Below, piece after piece: positions 25,999-35,270 of a stretch of DNA of 64,000 nucleotides. Under the pieces are notes generated by a model. That model was not told the DNA's origin, made no database searches, and saw only the letters and a list, made by a program, of their open reading frames with translations. Source of the DNA: Hyphomicrobium sp. (lineage in GTDB: Bacteria; Pseudomonadota; Alphaproteobacteria; Rhizobiales; Hyphomicrobiaceae). Made by a program: the position numbers and the translations under genes. Positions within the stretch are counted from its first letter, which is position 1. Each line of letters starts with the position of its first letter. The DNA lies in contig JADJVG010000001.1 of NCBI GenBank assembly GCA_016716675.1, positions 248,001-312,000 of the forward strand, written 5' to 3'.

Positions 25999-27420
25999 GT
26001 GGCGAACATGCTTGTGCTGAAACGGACGTCGGTGAGACGTGCCGCGGTTGCTGCTCTTGTGTTAACGATGCCGCTGACAGCCCCACTTTTTTCTGGGCTA
26101 TTGATGGCGCCTGGAGTGTTGCCTGGGTTCCTGGGCGCTGCGCCCGCCTTCGCGCAGGATGCGCCGCCAGCGGCAGATGCCAAAACACCTGATGCAGCGA
26201 TACCAGACACCAAGGCACCAGCAGCCAAGACAACTCCAGATGCCGCCGCAGCGCCTGAAGCAAATACGGCGGCCAAGGCCGATAGCAAGCCAATACTCGA
26301 GATCAAAGCGCTCTACGTCCGCCAGGATCGGGAACAACCGCTGCCACTGTCGCTGTTGGACCTTCCGGCCGCCGACAACGGCATTGCCGGCGCCAACCTT
26401 GCGATCGCCGACAACAATACGACGGGAAAATTTCTCAACCAGTCGTTCAAACTCGACGTTATCGAAAGCAATGACGTCGACGACATCATCAAGCAGGCTA
26501 AACAACAAATTGCGTCCGGCGCCAATTATATCGTGGCGGACATGGCGCCAGACGCTTTGCTGAAGTTCGCTGACGCGCTGGCCGCAGAACCCGCCATCAT
26601 CGCCAACGTCGGAAGTCCGGACGACACGCTGCGCGAAGAAAACTGCCGCGCCAACGTCATTCATATCTCGCCGACGCGCACGATGCTTGCCGATGCGCTC
26701 GGCCAGTATCTGTCCTGGAAGCAGTGGCGCAATTGGTTCCTGGTGTCGGGCACGCGCCCGGAAGACAAAGCCCTAGCTGACGCGTTCCGCCGGGCCGCCA
26801 AGCGTTTCGGTTCTAAGATCGGCGATGAACGCGAATTTGCTTACGATTCCGGCAGCCGCCGGTCGGATGGCGGATTTGAACAGGTTCAGCAGCAGATTCC
26901 GCCGTTCATGCAAAACGCCAAAGACCATGACATCGTCGTGGTTGCCGATGAAGGCCAGTTGTTCGCCGACTACATGCCGTATCGCACTTGGATCCCGCGT
27001 CCCGTTGCAGGCTCTGCCGGTTTGACGGCGTCAAGCTGGCACCCGGCTCTTGAATTGTGGGGCGCCACGCAGTTCCAAAATCGCTTCCGCCGCCTTAACA
27101 ACCGTATGATGTCGACCCTCGACTACGATAGCTGGCTGGCGGTGCGCGTGATCGGCGAAGCGGCGTCCCGCAAGCAGACCAGTGACTACAAGGTTTTGAG
27201 CGCGTTCATCCACTCGCCGGAATTTGAGGTCGCCGCTTTCAAAGGCGTCAAAACCACGTTGCGGGCATGGAATGGCCAGTTGCGCCAACCTTTGATCGTG
27301 TCCGGAGCGAAACTGCTGGTCTCGATCTCACCGCAGCCGGGCTTCCTACATCAATTTACCGAACTCGATACGCTCGGAATCGATAGACCCGAAACTAAAT
27401 GCAAAGCGTATGCAAAGTGA
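25999..27420 (+). CDS. PQQ-associated ABC transporter substrate-binding protein (LutA-like)
   Basis: 473-residue periplasmic protein. A long signal region is followed by an Ala/Pro/Asp/Lys-rich linker of about 50 residues, then a Leu/Ile/Val-binding-like fold: IKALYVRQDREQPLPLSLLDLP, IADNNTTGKFLNQSF, NVGSPDDTLREENCRANVIHISPTRTM. This matches the PQQ-dependent-catabolism-associated binding proteins (PQQ_ABC_bind group), the type that includes Methylobacterium LutA. Lanthanide uptake is the inferred role. The start is GTG at 25999; ATG at 26008 is possible. Confidence 0.83.
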   Translation: MANMLVLKRTSVRRAAVAALVLTMPLTAPLFSGLLMAPGVLPGFLGAAPAFAQDAPPAADAKTPDAAIPDTKAPAAKTTPDAAAAPEANTAAKADSKPILEIKALYVRQDREQPLPLSLLDLPAADNGIAGANLAIADNNTTGKFLNQSFKLDVIESNDVDDIIKQAKQQIASGANYIVADMAPDALLKFADALAAEPAIIANVGSPDDTLREENCRANVIHISPTRTMLADALGQYLSWKQWRNWFLVSGTRPEDKALADAFRRAAKRFGSKIGDEREFAYDSGSRRSDGGFEQVQQQIPPFMQNAKDHDIVVVADEGQLFADYMPYRTWIPRPVAGSAGLTASSWHPALELWGATQFQNRFRRLNNRMMSTLDYDSWLAVRVIGEAASRKQTSDYKVLSAFIHSPEFEVAAFKGVKTTLRAWNGQLRQPLIVSGAKLLVSISPQPGFLHQFTELDTLGIDRPETKCKAYAK

Positions 27421-27491
27421 CCGGGCCGGCACGTCCGGTGCCCACGGCGCTGGAGCAAGCCTACCCCATGACGCGTAACCTGGAGAGACAT

Positions 27492-28475
27492 ATGCTGTTC
27501 TTGAAATCCGCGTTGAGTGCCGCTGCTGCGGGCGCCGCTATGGCGTTGATGTCCGCGCCGGCCATGGCTTACACGGCCTATATCACCAACGAAAAAGACA
27601 ACACTCTTTCCGTCATCGACACCGAGAAGCTGGAAGTCATCAAGACCGTCAAAATCGGTCAGCGACCGCGCGGGGTCGTGCTTTCGAAAGACGGCAAATG
27701 GGTTATCGTTTGCACGAGCGATGACAACATCATCCAAGTCTATGACGCCAAAACGCTGGAATTCGTCAAGCTGCTCCCGTCCGGCCCCGATCCCGAGTTG
27801 CAGATTCTGCATCCCGACGGGAAGATTCTGTATGTCGCCAATGAAGACGACAACCTTGTCACCGTCATCGATATTGAACAGGGCAAAGTGATTTCCGATG
27901 TGCCCGTCGGCGTCGAGCCGGAAGGCATGGGCATAAGTCCCGATGGCAAGGTTCTGGTCAACACGTCCGAAACCACGAATATGGCCCACTTCATCGACAC
28001 GACGACGTACAAGACGTTCGACAATATTCTGGTCGACAGCCGTCCGCGCGTCGCGATCTTCAACGCCGAGGGCACTCAGCTCTGGGTGTCGTCCGAAATT
28101 GGCGGCACGGTGACGGTCATCAATCCTGCCGACCGCAAGCAGATCGCCAAGATCAACTTCGAGATCCAGGGCATCGCCAAGGAAGCCATTCAACCCGTCG
28201 GCGTGCGCATCACGAAAGACGGCAAGAAGGCCTTTGTCGCGCTCGGCCCGGCAAATCGCGTTGCCATCATCGATGTCGCGACGTTCAAGGTCGAGAAATA
28301 CGTGCTTGTCGGTCAGCGCGTCTGGCAACTCTATCTGACGCCCGACGACAAGTTACTGTTCACGACGAATGGTGCATCGAATGACGTGACTGTGGTCGAC
28401 GTCGCCGCGGAGAAAGCCATCAAGTCGATCAAGACGGGCCGCTATCCGTGGGGCGTCGTGATCTCAAAGGACTAA
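27492..28475 (+). CDS. PQQ-associated YVTN beta-propeller protein (LutB-like)
   Basis: 327 residues with a signal peptide (MLFLKSALSAAAAGAAMALM..AMA) and about seven blades of the YVTN type, for example YTAYITNEKDNTLSVIDTEKLEVIKTVKIGQRPRG and the last blade KSIKTGRYPWGVVIS. Such propellers accompany the PQQ-linked ABC transporter genes; the role may be metal or cofactor handling in the periplasm. GGAGAG precedes the ATG at 27492. Confidence 0.85.
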   Translation: MLFLKSALSAAAAGAAMALMSAPAMAYTAYITNEKDNTLSVIDTEKLEVIKTVKIGQRPRGVVLSKDGKWVIVCTSDDNIIQVYDAKTLEFVKLLPSGPDPELQILHPDGKILYVANEDDNLVTVIDIEQGKVISDVPVGVEPEGMGISPDGKVLVNTSETTNMAHFIDTTTYKTFDNILVDSRPRVAIFNAEGTQLWVSSEIGGTVTVINPADRKQIAKINFEIQGIAKEAIQPVGVRITKDGKKAFVALGPANRVAIIDVATFKVEKYVLVGQRVWQLYLTPDDKLLFTTNGASNDVTVVDVAAEKAIKSIKTGRYPWGVVISKD

Positions 28476-28576
28476 CGCCGGCTCGCACGCGGTTCCACGA
28501 GCACCGTGCAATTGAACGCCAACAATCAGCCGGCAGCACGCGCTGCCGGTCATTCATCAGGAAGGCACCGTCACCG

Positions 28577-29368
28577 ATGACGAACGGCAATACCACTGAA
28601 GGGCATGTGCCGAAGGAACCGACACCCTCCCTGGTGGTCAATGGCGTCAGCCATGCCTTCGGTGACAAAACCGTCCTCAGCAACGTCTCCCTGACCGTGC
28701 AGCAAGGCGCATTCGTCGTGCTGCTCGGCCTCAACGGCGCAGGAAAATCGACGTTATTTTCGCTCGTGACACGGCTTTATGACAATGTCTCCGGCGAGAT
28801 CATCATTCGCGGCTTTGACGTGCGCCGCAAACCCTCGCATGCGCTGCAGAAGCTCGGTGTCGTCTTCCAGAGCCGCACCTTGGATAGCGATCTGTCGCTG
28901 CTGCAAAATCTCAAATATCACGCAGCTTTGCACGGATTCAGCGGCGCCGAAGCCACCGCGCGCGCCATGCATGTTCTCGGTGTCGTCGGGCTTGCGGAAC
29001 GGGCCAACGAAAAGATCCGCGCGCTCTCCGGCGGGCAGGCGCGCCGCGTCGAGATCGCGCGCTCGCTGATGCACCGCCCCGACCTTCTGCTACTCGATGA
29101 AGCGACCGTCGGCCTCGACATCGGGTCCCGCGAAAGCGTCGTCAAAATTGTCCGCGATCTCGTGCACCGCGAAGGCCTCGGCGTTCTGTGGGCCACGCAC
29201 TTGATGGACGAAGTCAAAGCCGGCGATCAGGTGGTTGTGCTGCACAAGGGTAAGGTTCTGTTCGCCGGTGGCGTCAGCGACTTCTTGAAGAGCACCGGCA
29301 AAGACTCCGTCAGCGCCGCGTTCAGATCGATCACCGGCTCCGATGCCGCCATTGAGGAGGCCGCGTGA
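28577..29368 (+). CDS. PQQ-associated ABC transporter ATP-binding protein (LutE/PedA-like)
   Basis: 263 residues with Walker A GLNGAGKSTLF, signature LSGGQARRVEIARSL, Walker B LLLDEATVGLD and switch His in WATHLMDE. It matches the ATP-binding subunits linked to quinoprotein alcohol dehydrogenases. In Methylobacterium (LutE) and Pseudomonas (PedA) such transporters support lanthanide-dependent growth. Start and stop overlap (GTGATG) with the permease gene shows an operon. Confidence 0.88.
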   Translation: MTNGNTTEGHVPKEPTPSLVVNGVSHAFGDKTVLSNVSLTVQQGAFVVLLGLNGAGKSTLFSLVTRLYDNVSGEIIIRGFDVRRKPSHALQKLGVVFQSRTLDSDLSLLQNLKYHAALHGFSGAEATARAMHVLGVVGLAERANEKIRALSGGQARRVEIARSLMHRPDLLLLDEATVGLDIGSRESVVKIVRDLVHREGLGVLWATHLMDEVKAGDQVVVLHKGKVLFAGGVSDFLKSTGKDSVSAAFRSITGSDAAIEEAA

Positions 29369-30381
29369 TGGCACCCACGGATACCGTCAACGGGACTGCC
29401 CGCATGGTCGCCGCCGAACGCGCCGAAGCAGCCGCCCGGCGCATCGGCATTAGCGGCTACCTAGCGTGCTTCAACGGCATCGTGTGGCGCGAAGTTCTGC
29501 GCTACCTGCATCAACGCGAGCGCTTCTTCTCAGCACTCGTCAGGCCGCTGATCTGGCTGTTCATCTTTGCTGCCGGATTCCGCCAGACCCTCGGCGTCTC
29601 GATCATTCCGCCGTACGAATCCTACGTACTCTACGAAGAGTTCATCGCGCCTGGTCTGATCGGCATGATCCTGCTGTTCAATGCCATGCAGTCGTCGCTG
29701 TCGATGGTCTACGACCGCGAAACGGGCGCCATGCGCACGCTGCTGGTTAGTCCCTTCCCGCGCTCGTTCCTGCTGCTGTCAAAGCTGCTCGGCGGCGTCT
29801 CGGTAGCGCTGCTGCAGGTCTATGCGTTTCTCTTCGTCGCGTGGTTCTGGGAAATCCGTCCGCCCGCCATCAGCGAGATCAAACTGTTCACGATGTACGA
29901 TCCGCCACTCTGGCTCGGCGATGCCTTCGGCAGCGTCAAAGAACCGATTGTCATATCCCTGATGGGTCTGCCATCATTCATGCAGCCGTTTGCCGGATAT
30001 ATCACCGTCATCCCAGCGCTACTGATTGCCGGCCTCATGCTCGGTTCGCTGGCGTTGTTCATGTCGTCGGTCATTAAGCAACTTGAGAACTTCGCCGGCG
30101 TCATGAATTTCGTGATCTTCCCAATGTTCTTTGCGTCTTCGGCGCTCTATCCGCTGTGGCGCATCCGCGAAGCGAGCCCGCTTCTTTACGAAATCTGCCG
30201 CTTGAACCCATTCACCTATTGCGTGGAGTTGATCCGGTTCGCGCTACACGGCCAGATCGACACCGTGTCTTTGGTCGTAGTATTAGCTTGTACAGCCGCC
30301 TTCCTGGCGGCCGCCGTCTACGCCTACAACCCTTCGAAGGGGTTGATTGCGCGGCGCGGCGGTCCGGGCGGTTCCGCTTAA
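29368..30381 (+). CDS. PQQ-associated ABC-2 type permease (LutF/PedC-like)
   Basis: 337 residues with six predicted membrane segments in the C-terminal two thirds (for example FIAPGLIGMILLFNAMQSSLS, LLGGVSVALLQVYAFLFVAWF, AGVMNFVIFPMFFASSALYPL). This is an ABC-2 fold as in drug or polysaccharide exporters. It overlaps the ATPase gene by one base. Although ABC-2 permeases usually export, genetic work in methylotrophs links this set to lanthanide uptake. Confidence 0.87.
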   Translation: MAPTDTVNGTARMVAAERAEAAARRIGISGYLACFNGIVWREVLRYLHQRERFFSALVRPLIWLFIFAAGFRQTLGVSIIPPYESYVLYEEFIAPGLIGMILLFNAMQSSLSMVYDRETGAMRTLLVSPFPRSFLLLSKLLGGVSVALLQVYAFLFVAWFWEIRPPAISEIKLFTMYDPPLWLGDAFGSVKEPIVISLMGLPSFMQPFAGYITVIPALLIAGLMLGSLALFMSSVIKQLENFAGVMNFVIFPMFFASSALYPLWRIREASPLLYEICRLNPFTYCVELIRFALHGQIDTVSLVVVLACTAAFLAAAVYAYNPSKGLIARRGGPGGSA

Positions 30382-30388
30382 GGATGTT

Positions 30389-31096
30389 ATGATCATGCGC
30401 TATCGCTCTCTCTTCCGTTCAACGCTCGCGGCGTTCGCCGTGCCTTTGATGTTGGCAGCGCTGGCATCGCCCTCGCTCGCGAAAGATGAAGCCAACCCCG
30501 ATTGGCCATGCGTGTGGCGCAAGGTCGTGGAGACCGACGCCGCTACGATCTGGGATGGCCCGTCGCTCGACGACACCAAAAACTGGCGCGACGACGACAC
30601 GGTGCGCAAGCTGTCGGCTTACGTCATCGCCCGCCGGTTGAAGCCGGAGGAGGTCGAGGACGCGATCAAGAAATTCGCGGAAAGCATTCCGGAAGAGACG
30701 CGCGACAAGAAACTGACCGAGCTTTTCGCTGCCGCTTTGGCGCGCAATAACGAGGAGCGCAAGATCGTCATCAGCGGCATTGAGCGCTTCCACAAACGCC
30801 AACTCGCCCGCGCCAAGGAAATCGAAGCCGAAGGCATTGAACTGCCGTCGACCGACCTGATGACGTTGTCGGAAAGTGAAGGCGGCGCCAACAGCGGCGA
30901 CGCGCCAGCCGGCAAAATCGAAGACCCGACCAGTGGTGCGCCGCCGAAGGATGACCCCGAAGAACGCATGAAATGGGAAATCCGCGTGTTCCAGGAGCGC
31001 CAGCAAAACATCCCCATCGCCTGCGAAATTCCGCAGTTGATGGATGAGCGCATCGGCCTCGTGGCGCGCGCGATCCGGGCGCTGATGAAGTCCTGA
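30389..31096 (+). CDS. Secreted hypothetical protein of the Lut-like operon
   Basis: 235 residues with signal peptide (MIMRYRSLFRSTLAAFAVPLMLAALASPSLA), then a mostly helical, highly charged protein. WPCVWRKV near the mature N-terminus and PIACEIPQLMDERI near the end supply two cysteines that may pair. No known family recognised by eye. It starts 7 bp after the permease stop behind AAGGA, so it belongs to the operon. A periplasmic accessory role in metal delivery is only a guess. Confidence 0.75.
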   Translation: MIMRYRSLFRSTLAAFAVPLMLAALASPSLAKDEANPDWPCVWRKVVETDAATIWDGPSLDDTKNWRDDDTVRKLSAYVIARRLKPEEVEDAIKKFAESIPEETRDKKLTELFAAALARNNEERKIVISGIERFHKRQLARAKEIEAEGIELPSTDLMTLSESEGGANSGDAPAGKIEDPTSGAPPKDDPEERMKWEIRVFQERQQNIPIACEIPQLMDERIGLVARAIRALMKS

Positions 31097-31175
31097 GATC
31101 GCCGCTCAGAGGACTACGAACATCCTGTGAGGACGGAAACCGACTAAACTCCGCGGCTCGCGATGGCCGCGGTGC

Positions 31176-31817
31176 TTAAGGCTCGGGGTGGGCTTGGTCT
31201 ATGGGCAGGCCGTCTTCCTGCCAAGCATCGGTTCCTTCTGAGAACCAGTAGACGTTGGTGTAGCCATACGTCAGGGCGCGCTTGGCGGCGTTCCAGCTCA
31301 TCCAGCAATTGCGCACGCAAAAGAACACGAGAGCCTTGGCCTTGTCGCCACCGGTCAGCTTTTCGAGGTGGCTTTTGAAATACGCCTCGGTTTCCGCTGA
31401 TAAAACGCCATAACCGACGTTGGCGAGCCACTTGGCGTTCTCGATCGAGAAGTGTTGCGGCTCGCGCCAGATCGTGCCGGCCGGCAAGTTGGGCGGCTTT
31501 GGCGCATAAGGATAAACGTCGATGAAGACGGCGGACCCATCGTTCCACATCTTACCCGCGTCTTGCGCCGAAACGACCTTGGCACCCTTCAAGGTGGCCG
31601 GCACGGGCTTGCGATATTCGTCCATGCGATAGTCTTCGGGCTCGTCCACGGTCGGTGCCTTGAGGCCCGGATCAACGGCTTCGGCGCGCGCTGAGGGCGC
31701 AGCAATCGCCAGCGCCATGCCGTCGAGCACCATTGCCATCGCAACGAGCACCAGCACCTGCCGCAACGCTCCACCAAGGGAACGGACACGCAGAAACGAA
31801 AAACAGCGGCGACCCAT
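31176..31817 (-). CDS. PQQ-associated CxxCW-motif rhodanese-like protein
   Basis: About 213 residues. A signal or anchor region is followed by a rhodanese-like domain (FIDVYPYAPKPPNLPAGTIWREPQ) whose active loop reads FFCVRNCWMSWNAAKRA, the CxxCW motif that defines this PQQ-dependent-catabolism family. The motif could act in redox or metal handling. I chose the ATG at 31817 behind GGGGACC; a start at 31889 would add 24 residues. It is the last gene of the xox operon, convergent with the Lut-like operon. Confidence 0.85.
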   Translation of the reverse strand: MGRRCFSFLRVRSLGGALRQVLVLVAMAMVLDGMALAIAAPSARAEAVDPGLKAPTVDEPEDYRMDEYRKPVPATLKGAKVVSAQDAGKMWNDGSAVFIDVYPYAPKPPNLPAGTIWREPQHFSIENAKWLANVGYGVLSAETEAYFKSHLEKLTGGDKAKALVFFCVRNCWMSWNAAKRALTYGYTNVYWFSEGTDAWQEDGLPIDQAHPEP

Positions 31818-31915
31818 AGAGGTCCCCGCCGAAATAACGAATGGCGTTGAAGAACACGCCTTAGAGCCGAAAGGACACTGAGTGGTCATGGCATGGATCC
31901 CAGGCGCCCCAGCGA

Positions 31916-32812
31916 TCAGGGCGCCTTAGCTGTTGGTGAAGCCGTCGAAGACGACGAAGACGGGTCTGGCTTGCGCGGCTCGGTAATGAGCGTCGCCTTT
32001 GTATCATCGTCGACCAAGACCGGCACGCCATATTCAAGGAGAATCTTATCAATATCACCCTGACGGCGAGCGATGATTTCGTTCAACTGGCGCTTCCAGG
32101 CATCGTCGCCATTGCGAACGCCCATCGTGATACGGAATGCGATTTTGTCGGTGACGGATTCCTTGAGCAACGGGATAACAACCAGCTCATCGCTGGTCTG
32201 TTTTGCCCAATACGCGGCGATCGGACCCCACTGCACGCCGGCGTCGATCTCACCCGACAGGATGTCCTTCATCATATCGACAGAGGGATTTTCGAAGCGG
32301 CGGTCGGTCATCATGCGGTAGCCGTGCACATTGGCCATCAAACCATGCTTGGCGGCCAGCGTTCCACCGGGAGACCCCTGAACGATGCCGATCTTCTTGC
32401 CCTGCAATTTCGAATCCGCGAGTGTATCAGCTCCCTCCAGGCCTGAACCCTTCTTGACGATCAGCACCGAAGTCGAGCGATAGATCGCATTGGTGTTGAG
32501 CACCATGTCATCGCCCTGCCCCCAGCCGATCACCAGGTCGCAGCGTTTTGCAAACAGCGTCCTGCGAATGAAGCCGGTCGCCTTGGGAAACCAAGTGTAG
32601 ACGACGGGAACCTTGAGTTCGTCGGCGATCACGTTGGCAATTTTATTCTCGAAACCTTCTTCCTTCTCGTTCGAGAATGGCAGGTCTGCAGGGTCCGCAC
32701 AGACGCGCAATTGCTTGCGGTTCACGAGGTCCGCTTTCGGCGTATCGAGCGCCTGCGCTGCGACTGTCATGCACGCGAATGCTGCAAGGGTGGACGCTAA
32801 AAGTTTCTTCAT
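31916..32812 (-). CDS. xoxJ: XoxJ, periplasmic binding-like methanol oxidation protein
   Basis: 298-residue precursor with signal peptide MKKLLASTLAAFACMTVAAQA. The body is a solute-binding fold of the MoxJ/XoxJ group: LRVCADPADLPFSNEKEEGFENKIANVIA, CDLVIGWGQGDDMVLNTNAIYRS and SGEIDAGVQWGPIAAYWAK. XoxJ is thought to bind and activate XoxF in the periplasm. The ATG at 32812 is chosen for the compact signal peptide; an ATG at 32839 with AAAGGTG upstream is possible. The C-terminus has a Ser-rich tail. Confidence 0.92.
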   Translation of the reverse strand: MKKLLASTLAAFACMTVAAQALDTPKADLVNRKQLRVCADPADLPFSNEKEEGFENKIANVIADELKVPVVYTWFPKATGFIRRTLFAKRCDLVIGWGQGDDMVLNTNAIYRSTSVLIVKKGSGLEGADTLADSKLQGKKIGIVQGSPGGTLAAKHGLMANVHGYRMMTDRRFENPSVDMMKDILSGEIDAGVQWGPIAAYWAKQTSDELVVIPLLKESVTDKIAFRITMGVRNGDDAWKRQLNEIIARRQGDIDKILLEYGVPVLVDDDTKATLITEPRKPDPSSSSSTASPTAKAP

Positions 32813-33067
32813 TACGGAAATAACCTTCCCAGATGACATTCGGTTGCACCTTTAAAGTGCACTCATATTCGGAACTACTACGTACAGGACGAAGGTTCGA
32901 CCAATTTTTTCCACACGATCAGGAACTTTTTCGTGACGGCCGGGCAATTCAAGCGAAGCACCGTTAAAATGACGAAACGGTAATGTTTTCGAGGGATTTC
33001 AGCGACTTTTTCGCACCGAAAACGGGGCCCAATGGGCGCCCCCGCATGCAGAGTGGTTTCGAATACC

Positions 33068-34240
33068 TCAGCCTTCGCACTCGGCAGCGCTTCTTGGCTT
33101 CTGCTGAAATGTCTTCACGACCATTCGGACGGCCTGGCGGCATGCCGCCCTTGCCTTCCGCATTCAGCGAACGCGCTTTGATGTAGGTATAGATGTCATC
33201 CAGGTAGCACATGATGTTCTTGTCTTCGCCAAAGGCGGGCATCACGTACGTCGTGCCGCCGGCTTCGCGAACGCGGCCACCGACCACCGTGCCGTAGAAG
33301 GTTTCATAGTCCATTGTCTTCAAGGAATCGGCGAGTGACGGCGCGAACGTCGAACCAAGAGCGTTCGGACCATGGCAGACGTGGCAGGCGTCATGGTAGC
33401 GGCGGAAGCCCTGCCACGTTGCCCAATCGACTTTGTAATCCTTGGTGACAACCGGTGTCGGGTGGCCATCCTTATCGCGGTAGCGGCCATCCTTGAATTC
33501 GAGAGCAGCTTCCTTGGCAGCGGCCTGAACCTCGACGTTCTCAGGTGATGCCGGCACAGCGTCTGCAACGGGTGCTGCTGGTGCGGCGGCAGGTGCTGCC
33601 TCAGCGGTCGCAGCGGGTGCTTCAGCGGCGGGCGCTGCTGCAGGTGCTTCGGTGGCAGGTGCTGCTGGCGCAGCTTCAGCCGTTTGAGCAAAGGCTTCAG
33701 CAGCAGGGCGCTTCGGCCGTTGCAGCCGGCGGCCGTTGCAGCAGGTGCTTCTGCAGCAGGTGCTGCTTCCGGCGCTGGTGTTGCCGCAGGTGTTTCAGCA
33801 GCAGGAGCAGTCTCCGCCGGCTTAGCCGCTTCAACCGCTGCCGCGACAGCGGTAGTCGCGGAGGCAGCCGCATCCTTCACGGCTTCCTTGGTCTCTTCAA
33901 CCTTTGCGGCCGCTGCATCGACAGCGTCTTTCGTTGCGTCCTTGGCAGCGTCTGCTGCTGCATCTACTTTTGCCACCGCATCGCTAACGGCCTCCTTGGT
34001 CTCTTCAACCTTGGCGGCCGCTGCATCGACAGCGTCTTTCGTTGCGTCCTTGGCAGCGTCTGCTGCTGCATCTACTTTTGCCGCGGCATCCTTTACCGCG
34101 TCCTTGGCGGCATCGATTGTTGCCGTTGCGGCGGGCTTCTCCTCGGTCTTCGAGGCTGTATTCTCTTCACCACATCCAGCTGACAAAAGGGCTGCGCCTA
34201 AGGCGAGCGCGACAGCTAATTTTTTTAGTTCTCCGTTCAC
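33068..34240 (-). pseudogene. Lipoprotein with repeat linker fused to an XoxG-like cytochrome c domain (frameshifted)
   Basis: Begins with GTG at 34240: MNGELKKLAVALALGAALLSAGC, a lipobox with Cys23. Next come about 80 residues of LEA-like repeats (KDAVDAAAAKVEETKEAV), then a long Ala/Pro/Glu linker, then a cytochrome domain with CHVCH almost identical to XoxG. At least three indels (about 33700-33735) and a 2-bp loss near 33090 break the frame; restored, it ends KRAAECEG at 33068. The cytochrome part is a tandem duplicate of the next gene. It may tether an XoxF electron acceptor to a membrane, if the frameshifts are errors. Confidence 0.72.
33885..34100. repeat. 108-bp tandem repeat encoding a 36-residue helical unit
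   Basis: Two nearly identical 108-bp units start at 33885 and 33993. Each codes for a 36-residue Ala/Lys/Asp/Glu unit (KVDAAADAAKDATKDAV and AAAAKVEETKEAV) with an 11-residue-like periodicity resembling LEA proteins or coiled coils. They lie in the linker of the lipoprotein cytochrome. Exact repeats like these can mislead assembly. Confidence 0.85.
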
Positions 34241-34445
34241 GACAGCTCCTATTGCGTTGTGATTACTGCGTTGTGATGCTGACCCCCAGCCAATGTGACC
34301 AATATACGAACAGTCACGCCTAATGCCACGACCAATTCGAAAATTGATTGCAAATTTCAGTTTTCCCAACGCAAACGGGCCGCAGAGTGATCTGCGGCCC
34401 GCTCGTAACGACTGGTTCTCCCGGCATTTTGCCGAAAAGCGGCGC

Positions 34446-35010
34446 TTAACCTTCGCAATCGGCGGCGCGCTTCTTGGCTTCTGCTGAAATGTCTTCACGA
34501 CCATTCGGACGGCCCTGGCGGCATGCCGCCCTTGCCTTCCGCATTCAGCGAACGCGCTTTGATGTAGGTATAGATGTCATCCAGGTAGCACATGATGTTC
34601 TTGTCGCCAAAGGCGGGCATCACGGCCGTCGTGCCGCCGGCTTCGCGAACGCGGCCACCGACCACCGTGCCGTAGAAGGTTTCATAGTCCATTGTCTTCA
34701 AGGAATCGGCGAGTGACGGCGCGAACGTCGAACCAAGAGCGTTCGGACCATGGCAGACGTGGCAGGCGTCATGGTAGCGGCGGAAGCCCTGCCACGTCGC
34801 CCAATCGACCTTTGAAATCCTGGTGACCACCGGTGTCGGCTGGTCGTCCCCATTGCGGTACCGGCTATCCTTGAATTCGAGACCGGCTTCCTTGGCAGCG
34901 GCCTGAACCTCTACGTTCTCAGGTGAGCCCTGCTGAGCCATTGCCGTGCCGGCAAAACTGACTGCGCATGCCATGACGGCAGCGGCTAATTTCATGCTGA
35001 AGCTATCCAC
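34446..35010 (-). CDS. xoxG: XoxG, cytochrome c electron acceptor of XoxF (late frameshift)
   Basis: Signal peptide ending AMA, then a cytochrome domain with haem motif CHVCH at residues 83-87 and VMPAFG as the likely Met ligand. The read frame stops early at 34495. Compared with the paralogue at 33068, one extra C around 34512-34516 causes this; restored, the protein is about 187 residues ending AEAKKRAADCEG at 34446. XoxG takes electrons from the PQQ of XoxF. The start is GTG at 35010 behind GAGAGGAAA, directly downstream of xoxF. Confidence 0.88.
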
Positions 35011-35212
35011 GCGTTTCCTCTCCGATGTCCATTTTTATGTAAGAAATCGTACTTTTTGTACGTTGGGCGTTTGTCGCCAGGTTAGTCCGCTCGCTGTACA
35101 AGCGAGCACTTAGGGTGGTCAAGTTACAAGGCGCCGGAGGCGTCCTCGAGTGCGACGACGAATCGTCGCTCATCTTGTCCTGAGTGCAGGTTGCGCATGA
35201 CAGAGGCACCCA

Positions 35213-35245
35213 CAAAAAAAAGCCGGCGCAGGTTTCCCTGCGCCG
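35213..35245 (-). terminator. Rho-independent terminator after xoxF
   Basis: On the minus strand, CGGCGCAGG (35237-35245 complement) pairs with CCTGCGCCG (35224-35232 complement) around a 4-base loop and is followed by a run of nine T (35213-35221). It lies 25 bp after the xoxF stop and before xoxG, so it would reduce readthrough and keep XoxF in excess over its accessory proteins. Confidence 0.9.
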
Positions 35246-35270
35246 ACTCTGATTGTCGTAAACTACCGGT

